Source: Vreelandella subterranea (GTDB lineage: Bacteria; Pseudomonadota; Gammaproteobacteria; Pseudomonadales; Halomonadaceae). From it: a stretch of DNA of 64,000 nt. The stretch lies in contig NZ_FOGS01000012.1 of the NCBI RefSeq assembly GCF_900111305.1, positions 60,410 to 124,409 on the forward strand, read 5' to 3'. Under the pieces are notes generated by a model that was given only the letters and a program-made list of their open reading frames with translations, was not told where the DNA came from and did no database searches. A program made the translations under genes and the position numbers. This document shows, in pieces, positions 20,695-29,825 of the stretch (position 1 is its first letter; the number at the start of each line of letters is the position of its first letter).

Positions 20695-22041
20695 TTAAAG
20701 CATCATCGCCGCCAGCCAGCCAAAGCCGATCAGCGGCAGGTTGAAGTGCAGGAAGGTGGGGACCACGCTGTCCCACATATGATCGTGCTGACCATCCACG
20801 TTCAACCCCGCGGTTGGGCCAAGCGTTGAGTCGGATGCCGGCGAGCCCGCATCCCCCAGGGCCGCCGCGGTGCCCACCAGCACGACAGTCGCCATGGGCG
20901 AGAAGCCGAACTGAACCGCCAGCGGCACAAAAATAGCCGCAATAATGGGAATCGTCGAAAATGACGAGCCGATGCCCAGCGTGATGAACAGCCCGACTAG
21001 CAACATGACCAGGGCGGCCAAGCCGCGATTATCACCAAACAGGTCGACCGCACTCGCGACAAGCGTATCGATATCGCCGGTGGTTTTCATGACTTCCGCA
21101 AAACCGGCCGCCGAAATCATGATAAAGCCGATCAACGCCATCATGCGCATCCCGCTGGTGAACAAGTCGTCGGCCTCGCGCCATTTAAAGATGCCACCCA
21201 GCGACAGCAGCCCGATCCCTACCAGGCCGCCCAGTATCATCGAGCCGCTATAAAGCTGAAGCCCTAGAGCGGCCACAATGGCGACCCCCGACATGACCAG
21301 CCCAAGCCTGTGTGGCGTGGCGGGCGTCGCCGAATGCCCTGCCGAGGTGTTCGCTAACGGTTTGGCGTCATAGTCGCGCCGACCGCGATAGCTGAAGGTT
21401 AGCGCCACGATTAAGCCCATCAGCATCCCGACGACGGGGATCGCCATCGCCATGGGCAGCATCTCGCGTGAGATTTCCAGGCCCAGCGGCTCGCCCGCGC
21501 TATTCAGGTTGGCCAGCAGGATATCGTTGAGAAAGATCGCGCCAAAGCCAACGGGCAGCAGCATGTAAGGGGCCGTCAAGCCGAAGGTCAGCGCACAGGC
21601 CACCGCGCGACGGTCAAGCCGCAGACGGTTCATGACCACCAGCAGAGGCGGAATCAACACCGGAATAAAGGCGATATGCACGGGGATTGCATTCTGGGAA
21701 AGAACCGCGACCAGCACGATGGCGGCCAACAGCACCCACTTCACGCTATTTTGGTTGGCCGTATGGGTTTCTTTTCCCAGCATCCTGATCAGCACCTTGG
21801 CCAGCATGTCTGGCAGGCCCGAGCGGGAAATCGCGACAGCAAAGGCGCCCAGCGTTGCATAGGCAAGCGCCACCTGGGCACCGCCGCCCACACCATCGTT
21901 GAACGCCTCGAGCGTCTGATCCAATGAGAGCCCACCGACGAGCCCGCCCACTAACGCGCCCACGATAAGGGCAAACACAACCGACACCCGCGCAAGCGAG
22001 AGCGCGACCATCACAAGTACGGCAATAATTACAGCGTTCAT
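20695..22041 (-). CDS. Na+/H+ antiporter family protein (YuiF/NhaC-like)
   Basis: Polytopic inner-membrane protein, 448 aa, with about 11-12 hydrophobic segments. The N-terminus (MNAVIIAVLVMVALSLARV) and QNAIPVHIAFIPVLIPPLL resemble the Na_H_antiporter family. The GDAGSPASDSTLGPTAGLN stretch near the C-terminus is a conserved loop. The ATG at 22041 has AGGA upstream; a TTG one codon before is possible. Sodium extrusion fits a halophile, but the family also contains amino acid exchangers. Confidence 0.75.
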   Translation of the reverse strand: MNAVIIAVLVMVALSLARVSVVFALIVGALVGGLVGGLSLDQTLEAFNDGVGGGAQVALAYATLGAFAVAISRSGLPDMLAKVLIRMLGKETHTANQNSVKWVLLAAIVLVAVLSQNAIPVHIAFIPVLIPPLLVVMNRLRLDRRAVACALTFGLTAPYMLLPVGFGAIFLNDILLANLNSAGEPLGLEISREMLPMAMAIPVVGMLMGLIVALTFSYRGRRDYDAKPLANTSAGHSATPATPHRLGLVMSGVAIVAALGLQLYSGSMILGGLVGIGLLSLGGIFKWREADDLFTSGMRMMALIGFIMISAAGFAEVMKTTGDIDTLVASAVDLFGDNRGLAALVMLLVGLFITLGIGSSFSTIPIIAAIFVPLAVQFGFSPMATVVLVGTAAALGDAGSPASDSTLGPTAGLNVDGQHDHMWDSVVPTFLHFNLPLIGFGWLAAMML

Positions 22042-22249
22042 CAATCTTCCTAAAGCAGGGCAGTGAAGTGGTAAGCGATAAAACGCGGGATTTTATCAAA
22101 TAAAACACCTGCTCGCGGTGCCACTTGCCAGATATATTGCCAAATCAAGTGATTTCCACTCTTTCTAAAACCTATTGCTGCCTTGCAACATGCTGCCTAC
22201 TATTTAGTTTTCGCTTACCTTTGTCCGTTAAATTTCTCCGGGAGCCCCC

Positions 22250-23644
22250 ATGAGCACTTTCGCCATTATCGTTTCGTTAATACTGCTCATCTTGCTTGCT
22301 TACCGTGGACTCACTGTCTTGCTCCTGGCACCACTTATGGCGGCACTCGCCGTTATTCTTTCGGGAGACGCTGCATATCTGCTGCCCATTTACACCAACA
22401 CTTTCATGGGAGCACTGGGCAACTTTACCATCCAGTTTTTTCCGCTGTTTTTCCTGGGCGCCCTGTTTGGGCAACTCATGTCGGATTCGGGCGCCGCTCA
22501 GACAATTGCCAACGCCATCGTCAATAAGCTGGGTACCCAGCACGTGGTATTAACCGTCGTGATGGCCTGCGCCATCCTCACCTACGGCGGTGTATCGCTG
22601 TTTGTGGTTGCCTTTGCCATTTACCCCATCAGCCGCGAATTGTTTTACCGTACCGACATCCCTAAACGACTCATTCCAGGCACTATTGCCTTGGGCTCGT
22701 TCACCTTTACGATGACGGCGCTTCCGGGCACACCGGCCATTCAGAACGCAATTCCTATTCCCTATTACGAAACCAACAGCTTTGCTGCTCCCGGCTTGGG
22801 GATTATCGCGGGTCTTATCATGCTAGGCCTGGGAATGCTTTACCTGTTACTTCAGGTTAAACGCGCGGCAGCAAACGCCGAGGGTTACGGGCAGCACAAG
22901 GAGCAAGAGACCGTTGACCTGGATACATCAAGCCCCACACCTGACATGCCTCTGATCTTGGCCATTGCGCCCTTATGCATGGTGATTGGCCTGAATGCGC
23001 TATTCACCTACTTCATTTTTCCGTCACTGGATTTAAGCTTCATCAGCGATGAATTTGAAGGGGTAACGCCCAGTCGTCAGACGGGGCTGTGGGCGGTCCT
23101 GATTGCCTTGCTAAGTGCTTCAACCTGGCTTGTCATAAGCCGCTGGAGAGATTGGACTGATTTGAAAAGCACAGTGAACAAAGGCTGCTTCGACTCATTA
23201 TCCCCCATATTCAACACGGCCTCCGTCGTTGGCTATGGCGCCGTGATTGCTGGCCTTAGCGGTTTTACCGCCATTCGTGATGCGGTACTCAACGCCTTCC
23301 CGGGCAACCCCTTAATTTCCGAGGCCATGGCGATGAGCGTGCTTTCGGGCCTTACCGGCTCTTCCTCAGGCGGTTTATCCATTGCACTTGAAACACTGGG
23401 CAGCGAATATCTCGCAATGGCCCTGGAAGCCGGCATCGACCCTGAACTCATGCACCGGGTGGCAACGCTGGCCGCCGGCGGCATGGATACGCTGCCACAC
23501 TCCGGGGCGGTCATTACGCTGCTGACCATATGTGGTCTCACCCACCGCCAGTCCTATGGGCATGTTGCCATGGTCACCATCGTGCTGCCGGTTGCCGCAC
23601 TGATCAGCGTGATTGCACTGGGCACGCTGTTTGGCAGCTTCTAA
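22250..23644 (+). CDS. GntP family permease
   Basis: 464-aa polytopic secondary transporter, probably proton-coupled carboxylate uptake. GntP members take up gluconate, D-serine or 3-hydroxybutyrate. The FFPLFFLGALFGQLM segment, MTALPGTPAIQNAIPI and the SGLTGSSSGGLSIALE loop are typical of the hydroxybutyrate-type branch. GGGAG precedes the ATG. No metabolic gene is beside it, so the substrate is open. It diverges from the antiporter gene across about 200 nt. Confidence 0.8.
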   Translation: MSTFAIIVSLILLILLAYRGLTVLLLAPLMAALAVILSGDAAYLLPIYTNTFMGALGNFTIQFFPLFFLGALFGQLMSDSGAAQTIANAIVNKLGTQHVVLTVVMACAILTYGGVSLFVVAFAIYPISRELFYRTDIPKRLIPGTIALGSFTFTMTALPGTPAIQNAIPIPYYETNSFAAPGLGIIAGLIMLGLGMLYLLLQVKRAAANAEGYGQHKEQETVDLDTSSPTPDMPLILAIAPLCMVIGLNALFTYFIFPSLDLSFISDEFEGVTPSRQTGLWAVLIALLSASTWLVISRWRDWTDLKSTVNKGCFDSLSPIFNTASVVGYGAVIAGLSGFTAIRDAVLNAFPGNPLISEAMAMSVLSGLTGSSSGGLSIALETLGSEYLAMALEAGIDPELMHRVATLAAGGMDTLPHSGAVITLLTICGLTHRQSYGHVAMVTIVLPVAALISVIALGTLFGSF

Positions 23645-23708
23645 AATAACCGCGCGCATGTGATAGTATTGCCCTATCCAGCGTCAACAACCACGGGCCC
23701 AGCTTTAC

Positions 23709-24158
23709 GTGACCATTCCGTACCCCGAACACGTATTAGTGGTCGTCACCACCTCCATCGCTGTCGTACTCGCGGTTCTGCTGCACTATGAAGCCCTCTG
23801 GCTTATTTCCCGCCAGATTGAGCGATCACACAGACCCCACCGTCAGCGCATTCTGGCCATGGCATTCGGCGTGCTGATGACCCACATCGCCGAAATCTGG
23901 CTGTTTGGGCTTACGGGGTGGTGGTTGGTCGAGCTGCAGGGTATCGGCGCATTAAACGGCTATAGCGTTTTCAACCTCCTGGATCATATATTCTTCGCGG
24001 CCGTCACCTACACCACGGTTGGCTACGGTGATATCTATGCCACCGGCCCGACCCGCTTCCTCTACGGCACCCTGGCACTCACCGGTTTTGTCTTGATCAC
24101 CTGGTCGGCGTCGTTCACCTTTATTGAAATGCAAAAACATTGGCGAGTAAGAAAATAA
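23709..24158 (+). CDS. Small two-pore-segment potassium channel
   Basis: 149 aa with the K+ selectivity filter TTVGYGD preceded by a pore helix (FFAAVTYT). Hydrophobic segments at about residues 8-32, 45-70 and 112-135 frame it, an Ion_trans_2 layout with an additional N-terminal helix. There is no cytoplasmic RCK domain. GTG start at 23709. The Kef-type antiporter gene begins 30 nt after its stop, suggesting co-transcription and a joint role in K+ handling. Confidence 0.85.
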   Translation: MTIPYPEHVLVVVTTSIAVVLAVLLHYEALWLISRQIERSHRPHRQRILAMAFGVLMTHIAEIWLFGLTGWWLVELQGIGALNGYSVFNLLDHIFFAAVTYTTVGYGDIYATGPTRFLYGTLALTGFVLITWSASFTFIEMQKHWRVRK

Positions 24159-24188
24159 CCCGTCCGTTCCGTACGCTAGGGATTGTGC

Positions 24189-25742
24189 ATGTTTGAAGTT
24201 ATTAGTTTATCGTTTGCGTTTATCTTCGGGATTGCCGCTCGCCAACTCAGCCTGCCCCCACTGGTGGGCTTTTTAACGGCCGGTTTTGCGCTTAGCTTTT
24301 CCGGGCCCTATCTGGGTTTACCGAACGAGGCCGGCCCGTTGCTCGAACACCTGGCGCATCTGGGCGTATTGCTGCTGTTATTCACCATTGGCTTGAAACT
24401 CAACCTAAAAAACCTCGTCGAGCCTGCCGTGCTGGGCGGTGCTTTTATACACCTCATCATCACGACGTTTATTTTCACTGCCGGCTTTGTGGTCTTTATG
24501 GGCCTGGCACTCGATACCGCCATTCTGCTGTCCATTGCGCTATCGTTTTCCAGCACGGTACTGGCTGCCAAGGTGCTTGAAGGCAAAAGAGAATTGCGGG
24601 CGCTGCATGGGCGACTGGCGATCGGCATCCTGATTATCCAGGATCTGGTGGCATTGGCCGCCATCAGCATTTACAGCGGTCAATCTCCCTCATGGTGGGC
24701 ACTTTGGATACTGGCGCTGCCGCTACTACGACCGGTGCTTTACTGGCTGATGAGCATTGCCCAGCACGATGAAATGCTGGTACTAATGGGAGCGGTGTTG
24801 GCCATTGCCATCGGCGGCATGGGATTTGATGTCGTGGGGCTTAGCGGCGAAGTGGGCGCTCTGGTGATGGGGCTATTGCTGGCCAAGCATCCACGTGCCC
24901 AGGAAATGTCCAAGGCGCTATGGGGGCTCAAGGAAATACTGCTGATCAGCTTTTTCCTGCAGATCGGCATGTCGGGCCTACCCGACGCTAACGCACTGAT
25001 CTTCGTTGGCGTGATGGCGATACTATTGCCGCTAAAAACCGCGCTGTTTTTTGCCCTTCTGGTTATTTTCAAGATCCGGGCCCGTAGCGCTTTTTTGGGG
25101 AGCCTCAGCCTAACAGCCTACAGCGAGTTCGGCCTGATCGTGGCGTCCAGCCTCTTGGAAGAGTGGCTAGTACCGCTGGCACTGACAGTGGCGCTTTCAT
25201 TTATCATCTCAGCACCGCTCAACCGAGTCGCCCACGCCTTGTTTGATCGTTACGAAGTCGGCCTGACGCGCTTTGAGCGTCATTTACGTCATCCCGATGA
25301 GCAGCCCGTCACCCTCGGCGATGCTAAAATGATGGTGATTGGCATGGGCCGGACCGGCAGTGCCGCCTACGACTTTTTCGTTGAGAACCATTTGCGGGTG
25401 GTCGGTATTGATTCTGACCCGAATAAAGTAGCGGCATCCCAGCGCGATATACGCTATGCCGATGTCGAAGATATCGCCTTCTGGTCGCACCTGGATATTC
25501 ATGCTCTTGAAGCCGTGATGCTAGCAACGCCCAACACTGAGAGTAAGCTCTTTGCCACTCGCCAGCTTCGTAAAGCGGGTTTTAAAGGTACGATCATTGC
25601 CGGTATCAACTACCCCGATGAAGAAGCCCCCTTGATGGCAGCTGGCGCTGACCAAACCTACTTGCTGATGGCCGGTGCCTGTATCGGTATCGCCGAAAAA
25701 ACCTGGGAAAGCCTGCAGTCTACTGCGCCAACCACGTTTTGA
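24189..25742 (+). CDS. Kef-type K+/cation:proton antiporter with TrkA-N domain
   Basis: 517 aa. Residues 1 to about 370 form a CPA2 antiporter domain of about 12 segments. The cytoplasmic tail has a Rossmann RCK/TrkA-N domain with the nucleotide-binding MVIGMGRTGSAAYDF and an acidic strand-end VVGIDSD. It resembles E. coli YbaL/KefC but lacks a clear TrkA-C. The start at 24189 is preferred because AGGGA (24178-24182) precedes it by 6 nt; an upstream TTG at 24183 is in frame. Expected to exchange K+ for H+ under ligand control. Confidence 0.87.
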   Translation: MFEVISLSFAFIFGIAARQLSLPPLVGFLTAGFALSFSGPYLGLPNEAGPLLEHLAHLGVLLLLFTIGLKLNLKNLVEPAVLGGAFIHLIITTFIFTAGFVVFMGLALDTAILLSIALSFSSTVLAAKVLEGKRELRALHGRLAIGILIIQDLVALAAISIYSGQSPSWWALWILALPLLRPVLYWLMSIAQHDEMLVLMGAVLAIAIGGMGFDVVGLSGEVGALVMGLLLAKHPRAQEMSKALWGLKEILLISFFLQIGMSGLPDANALIFVGVMAILLPLKTALFFALLVIFKIRARSAFLGSLSLTAYSEFGLIVASSLLEEWLVPLALTVALSFIISAPLNRVAHALFDRYEVGLTRFERHLRHPDEQPVTLGDAKMMVIGMGRTGSAAYDFFVENHLRVVGIDSDPNKVAASQRDIRYADVEDIAFWSHLDIHALEAVMLATPNTESKLFATRQLRKAGFKGTIIAGINYPDEEAPLMAAGADQTYLLMAGACIGIAEKTWESLQSTAPTTF

Positions 25743-25750
25743 GGGACAGA

Positions 25751-26677
25751 TTAGCCCATTCGCCAGCGTCGCCACTGACGGGCCAGCACCCCATACTTGG
25801 GTGACAGCAATAACGCCATAAAGAACCAGCCAGTGGCCACCAGCACGATCGTGCCGCCCGAGGCGACATCCAGCATCGCCGACAACCAGAGCCCGACCAC
25901 CGCGGAGCTGACACCTACCGACACGGATATCAGCATCATGGTACGAAAACGGTCGGTCAACAGATGGGCCGTTGCGCCAGGGGTAATCAACATGGCCACC
26001 ACCAGGATGATCCCCACCGTTTCAAGGCTTGCCACAATGGTCAGTGTCAGCAGCAAGATCAGCCCGTAGTGGATCACGCTGGTGTTGAAGCCGAGCGCCT
26101 GCGCCTGCTGGGGGTCAAAGGCGTAGAGCAACAGCGGACGAAAAAATAGCCATACCGCCAACAACGCAATGATACTGGCGACCAGCGTCAGTAACAGCGC
26201 AGACTCCCGGACGCCCAGCACGTTGCCAAACAGAATGTGCATCAGGTGAGTACTGGAGGCAATCTTGCTGATGATAACGATCCCCAGCGCAAAGGCCGCC
26301 GTGAACATCAACCCCATGGCAGCATCTGACTTGATTCGGGTATGCCGTTCGATAGCCCCGATGCCTATGGAGGTCAGCGCCCCGGTAATGAAAGCGCCGA
26401 TAAAGAACGGCCAGCCGAGCAGGTAGGCAATCGCTACGCCGGGTAGCACCGCGTGAGAGATGGCATCGCCCAGCAGTGACCAACGTTTGAGAACCACATA
26501 GCAGGAAAGCAGACCGCAAATCGCCCCCACCATCACCGAGGTCAGGAGGGCGCGCTGCATGAAGCGGTACTGAAAGGCGTCCGATAGTGTATCCGGCAGC
26601 AGGTTGACCACTACCATGAGCGCATTCATCAAGCCATTCACCAGCGCAGTGCCGAAGGCGTCTAAAAGCTCTATCAT
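25751..26677 (-). CDS. mntB: Manganese/zinc ABC transporter permease
   Basis: 308-aa polytopic permease of the ABC-3 family (ZnuB/MntB/SitD). Family motifs include VVLKRWSLLGDAISHAVLPGVA and FGNVLGV. AAGGAG precedes the ATG. Last gene of a three-gene importer operon (binding protein, ATPase, permease) with gaps of 6 and 11 nt. Manganese is favoured over zinc because mntR is divergent to the operon and the binding protein has Mn-type ligands. The symbol follows the common mntCAB naming for such operons. Confidence 0.88.
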   Translation of the reverse strand: MIELLDAFGTALVNGLMNALMVVVNLLPDTLSDAFQYRFMQRALLTSVMVGAICGLLSCYVVLKRWSLLGDAISHAVLPGVAIAYLLGWPFFIGAFITGALTSIGIGAIERHTRIKSDAAMGLMFTAAFALGIVIISKIASSTHLMHILFGNVLGVRESALLLTLVASIIALLAVWLFFRPLLLYAFDPQQAQALGFNTSVIHYGLILLLTLTIVASLETVGIILVVAMLITPGATAHLLTDRFRTMMLISVSVGVSSAVVGLWLSAMLDVASGGTIVLVATGWFFMALLLSPKYGVLARQWRRWRMG

Positions 26678-26688
26678 GCGGCGACTCC

Positions 26689-27516
26689 TTATCGGTCCAA
26701 AGCAGTGGATAGGGGGCTTGCAGCTGGGGCCATCTCGCGCGCCGTCGATTCAACTCTGGCAATCGCGAGCGCCGCCAGTTTAGCGTCGCTGAGCATGTCG
26801 TCGGGCCGCCCTGCCCCACGAATCACGCGATTGATCAGTACGACATGGTCAACGTAGCGCCGCGCACTGGGCATATCATGGGTCACCATGATCACCGTCT
26901 TACCCTGCTCCCTCTCACCGCGCAACACGTCCAGGATTAGCTGCTCGCTGGGAGGATCAACACCGGCAAGGGGTTCATCCAGAAGCAGAATACGCGCCTG
27001 CTGCGCAAGCGCCCGGGCGAGAAGTACGCGTTTTTTCTGCCCGCCGGAAAGCGCGCCAATCGGCCGGTCCGAAAACCCCAGCATATCGACAGCGGCCAAG
27101 GCATCACGCACAGCGTCGCCGTGACGCGGGTGATACCAGCGCGCGGGCATATAGCGTCGCCACCAAGCATCCCTACGCATATGACCAAAGCGCCCGCCCA
27201 TCACCGTTTCCCAGACAGAGACAGGAAAGTCCCATTCGATGGCCTCACGCTGGGCCATGTAGGCAATATGACCCGCGCGGCGGTGCTCGGCAATCGGGTG
27301 ACCAAAGGCATGCACGGTGCCGCGCAGCGGCTTCATGTTGCCCGTCAGGACATGAAAAAGTGTCGATTTGCCAGCGCCATTGGGCCCCACGATGGCCGTC
27401 CATAGCCCGGCTGGGAAGGTCAGATTGATGTCTTCCAATACCGGCTGACGCTGGTAGGCCGCATGGAGGCCGTGGATCTCGACAGCGGCGGTCGGCGTAT
27501 CAGGGATGGTGGCCAT
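26689..27516 (-). CDS. mntA: Manganese/zinc ABC transporter ATP-binding protein
   Basis: 275-aa ABC ATPase. Walker A GPNGAGKST, Q-loop MAQREAIEWDFPVSV, signature LSGGQKKR, Walker B ILLLDEPLAGVD and switch VTHD are intact. An Arg/Trp-rich insert (RRDAWWRRYMPARW) follows the Q-loop region, as in other Mn importers, and the C-terminus has a short Ala/Ser tail. Middle gene of the operon. Confidence 0.92.
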   Translation of the reverse strand: MATIPDTPTAAVEIHGLHAAYQRQPVLEDINLTFPAGLWTAIVGPNGAGKSTLFHVLTGNMKPLRGTVHAFGHPIAEHRRAGHIAYMAQREAIEWDFPVSVWETVMGGRFGHMRRDAWWRRYMPARWYHPRHGDAVRDALAAVDMLGFSDRPIGALSGGQKKRVLLARALAQQARILLLDEPLAGVDPPSEQLILDVLRGEREQGKTVIMVTHDMPSARRYVDHVVLINRVIRGAGRPDDMLSDAKLAALAIARVESTAREMAPAASPLSTALDR

Positions 27517-27522
27517 GATGAT

Positions 27523-28440
27523 TTACTCGTCTACCAGATGACGACGCAACAGCTCAGCATTGTGGCGCAGCATGGCAAAATAATCGGGGGCGTCACCATC
27601 AGGCTCACTCAACGAGTCTACGTAAAGCGGGCCGGCAACGGGCGTATTCGTATCCTTTGCCACACTCGTCACATGACGATCAGAGATGGTGCTTTCCCAG
27701 AAGAGCGCAGCAGGTTGGCGCTCGTTAATCATGTCAATGACCCGCATCAACTGGCGCGGCGAGCCTTCCGTTTCAGCATTGGTGCCCCATATGCCGTTGT
27801 GTTCAAAATGGTAGGCATCGGCAAAGTAAAGAAACGCCGCTTCGCTGGAAAGCAGAACGCGTCGCTCATCGGGAATCGAAGCAAGGGTTTCCTGTAGCTC
27901 TAGATGAAGCTCGTGGAGAGAGGCTTCAAGTGCCTCAGCACGGCGTTGAATATCATCGGCCTGGTGTGGCAGAACGTCTTCAAGCTGATTGGCAATCGCC
28001 TGCACATAGGCCGCTGCAGCGCGCGGGTCCATCCACAAATGGGGATCGACATCACCCGCCATTTCACCGGTCACGATGCTCTGAGTGGGATAGCCCGAAG
28101 CCTCTGCCACCGGCACAACAGGGGTATCGACATCCACCGTGGCATTGACCTGCGACATCCATTGCTCAAGCTGGTAGCCGTTATAAAACACCACGTCGGC
28201 GTCTTCCAGGGCGGCAAAGTTGTCAGGGGTCAATTCCCACTCATGCACTTCGGCATCAACCGGGGTCAGAACAGAGATCTGGGCGCTGTCTCCCGCCACT
28301 CTCTCTACCAGGTCACCCAATACCGAAAATGTCACCGCCACATTGATGGACGACGTCGTCTCGTCGGCATGCACACCGGTCGCGGCACCAGCAAAAACGA
28401 AAGGGATCGTACACGATAACCATATATCTCGTTGGCGCAT
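27523..28440 (-). CDS. mntC: Manganese/zinc ABC transporter substrate-binding protein
   Basis: 305-aa periplasmic cluster A-I binding protein. A signal peptide ends near VHA (residue about 25). The four expected metal ligands are visible: His in AEVHEWELTP, His in DPHLWMDP, Glu in SSEAAFLYF and Asp near the C-terminus. Glu instead of a third His, and no His-rich loop, favour Mn2+ (or Fe2+) over Zn2+. First gene of the operon, transcribed away from mntR. Confidence 0.9.
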   Translation of the reverse strand: MRQRDIWLSCTIPFVFAGAATGVHADETTSSINVAVTFSVLGDLVERVAGDSAQISVLTPVDAEVHEWELTPDNFAALEDADVVFYNGYQLEQWMSQVNATVDVDTPVVPVAEASGYPTQSIVTGEMAGDVDPHLWMDPRAAAAYVQAIANQLEDVLPHQADDIQRRAEALEASLHELHLELQETLASIPDERRVLLSSEAAFLYFADAYHFEHNGIWGTNAETEGSPRQLMRVIDMINERQPAALFWESTISDRHVTSVAKDTNTPVAGPLYVDSLSEPDGDAPDYFAMLRHNAELLRRHLVDE

Positions 28441-28512
28441 GGCAACTCTCCACTGTGATAGGCTTGCGTTGGCGACAACTGTAGCTCAACAAAAAAGTAT
28501 TATGCAAATAGT

Positions 28513-28526
28513 TTAGCCTTGGCTAA
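28513..28526. promoter_or_regulatory. Candidate MntR operator
   Basis: Perfect palindrome TTAGCC-TT-GGCTAA in the mntC-mntR divergent intergenic region. It resembles the E. coli MntR box (AACATAGC...GCTATGTT) in its TAGC/GCTA core. Confidence 0.6.
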
Positions 28527-28579
28527 CAATTATTCCAAAAAATACGCTACCATCCTAATCAACGTTTTTTCTCACTCTG

Positions 28580-28596
28580 ATATAGCCAACCTATAT
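28580..28596. promoter_or_regulatory. Second dyad before mntR
   Basis: ATATAG-N5-CTATAT, ending 7 nt before the mntR ATG, with TATAGCC occurring twice (28581-28587, 28594-28600). It could be an autoregulatory MntR site, or part of the promoter and leader. Confidence 0.4.
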
Positions 28597-28603
28597 AGCC
28601 ATT

Positions 28604-29080
28604 ATGAGCGATCACGAACAGCAGCCATTGCCCCCTACTTCTCGTCTGAGTGGCGATGCATTGCCGCCTGTAGAGCAGCACGCGCAACAGTACGAAACCG
28701 TGCGCAACGCCCACGAAACCGAACTGATAGAAGATTACGTGGAACTGATCGGGGATCTTTTACGTCATCGTGGCGAAGCACGCGCGGCTGATATCGCCAG
28801 CCGCATGGCGGTTAGCCAGGCGACGGTGTCGAAAATGATACGACGCCTGAATGAGCTCGGGCTGGTAACGAGCCGCCCCTATCGGTCACTCTTCTTGACC
28901 GAGGAAGGCCACAAAATGGCCGAAACCTCACGCGCCCGACATGATATTGTGCTGCACTTCCTCCGCGCCCTGGGCGTTCGCGACACCACTGCTCGCATCG
29001 ATGCGGAAGGTATGGAGCATCACGTCAGCGATGAAACACTGGCGATCATGCAGCGTTTTACTGAAAAGCATCAGCCATAA
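28604..29080 (+). CDS. mntR: Manganese-responsive transcriptional regulator MntR (DtxR family)
   Basis: 158 aa, close to the 155 aa of E. coli MntR. A winged helix (ARAADIASRMAVSQATVSKMIRRL) is followed by a dimerisation domain with metal ligands (His/Glu in RHDIVLHFLRALGV and DAEGMEHHVSDE). No SH3-like third domain, as expected for MntR. When Mn-loaded it should repress the divergent mntCAB operon; the two dyads between them are its likely targets. Confidence 0.93.
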   Translation: MSDHEQQPLPPTSRLSGDALPPVEQHAQQYETVRNAHETELIEDYVELIGDLLRHRGEARAADIASRMAVSQATVSKMIRRLNELGLVTSRPYRSLFLTEEGHKMAETSRARHDIVLHFLRALGVRDTTARIDAEGMEHHVSDETLAIMQRFTEKHQP

Positions 29081-29099
29081 AACAGCCACTTCATTGTTT

Positions 29100-29825
29100 T
29101 CACGATTGTTTTTGCGATTGTGTTGGCGGCCCGGATACGGCTGAAAGCCGATTAACCTGGGCGATGGCACCGTTCCAGATCATTTCAAAGTGAGTGGTCT
29201 GTATCACCTGTTTGACATGACGCGGCGTCATCAGCGCCCAGCAGACGGCTCCGCTGTGCCGCACAGAATGATAACGCAATCCAACGGCTGCTGAGTGTCG
29301 CAAGGCCCCACCCAACGCCTGCGATGCCTGATAATCGTCGGCACGATAAATGGCATGGGTTGGCGCCAAGGCTAATGCATCCCGGCTCCCACCTTCATCG
29401 AACACGCATTTCAGGCCTCTGAAAACGAAGCGCTCATAGTGCAATGACGGCACTTTCTGCCAGTACGCTTGCTGGTGGTATTTTACCTCCGCAATCGCGG
29501 CGCTCAGCGAATCGGCAACATACAGTACGCCAAAGCTGCCGTCGCTGAAGCGTGAGCCATTGGGGTTGACGTGGGTAAAGGGTGCGGTGGCATAAGAGCA
29601 GCCGCGAATACCAAAGGGAATATCTTCAATGGGCAAAAGCCCCAGATCGCCGACCTCGTTTCGCAAGCGTGGATTGGTTAATGCCTGAAGCGCGTAGAGC
29701 GCTTCAAACTCCTCGACATCTGCTACATCGTCAAACAGCTCGATGGGTGGAAACTTGCTGTTGACCAAGCGGTAACTCTCGACCCGTTTTGCGGCACATG
29801 CAGGCAGCTCCTCAGGCGTTACCAC
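29100..29825 (-). CDS. RES-domain toxin (NAD+ phosphorylase/hydrolase family)
   Basis: 241 aa. The three residues naming the RES fold are visible: Arg92 in SRFSDGSFG, Glu113 in AAIAEVKYH and Ser187 in LRYHSVRHSG. Characterised members (MbcT, Res) kill by degrading cytoplasmic NAD+. The gene starts with GTG at 29825, overlapping the last codons of the antitoxin gene by 7 nt, which implies translational coupling. The toxic activity is an inference from family and arrangement. Confidence 0.9.
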   Translation of the reverse strand: MVTPEELPACAAKRVESYRLVNSKFPPIELFDDVADVEEFEALYALQALTNPRLRNEVGDLGLLPIEDIPFGIRGCSYATAPFTHVNPNGSRFSDGSFGVLYVADSLSAAIAEVKYHQQAYWQKVPSLHYERFVFRGLKCVFDEGGSRDALALAPTHAIYRADDYQASQALGGALRHSAAVGLRYHSVRHSGAVCWALMTPRHVKQVIQTTHFEMIWNGAIAQVNRLSAVSGPPTQSQKQS

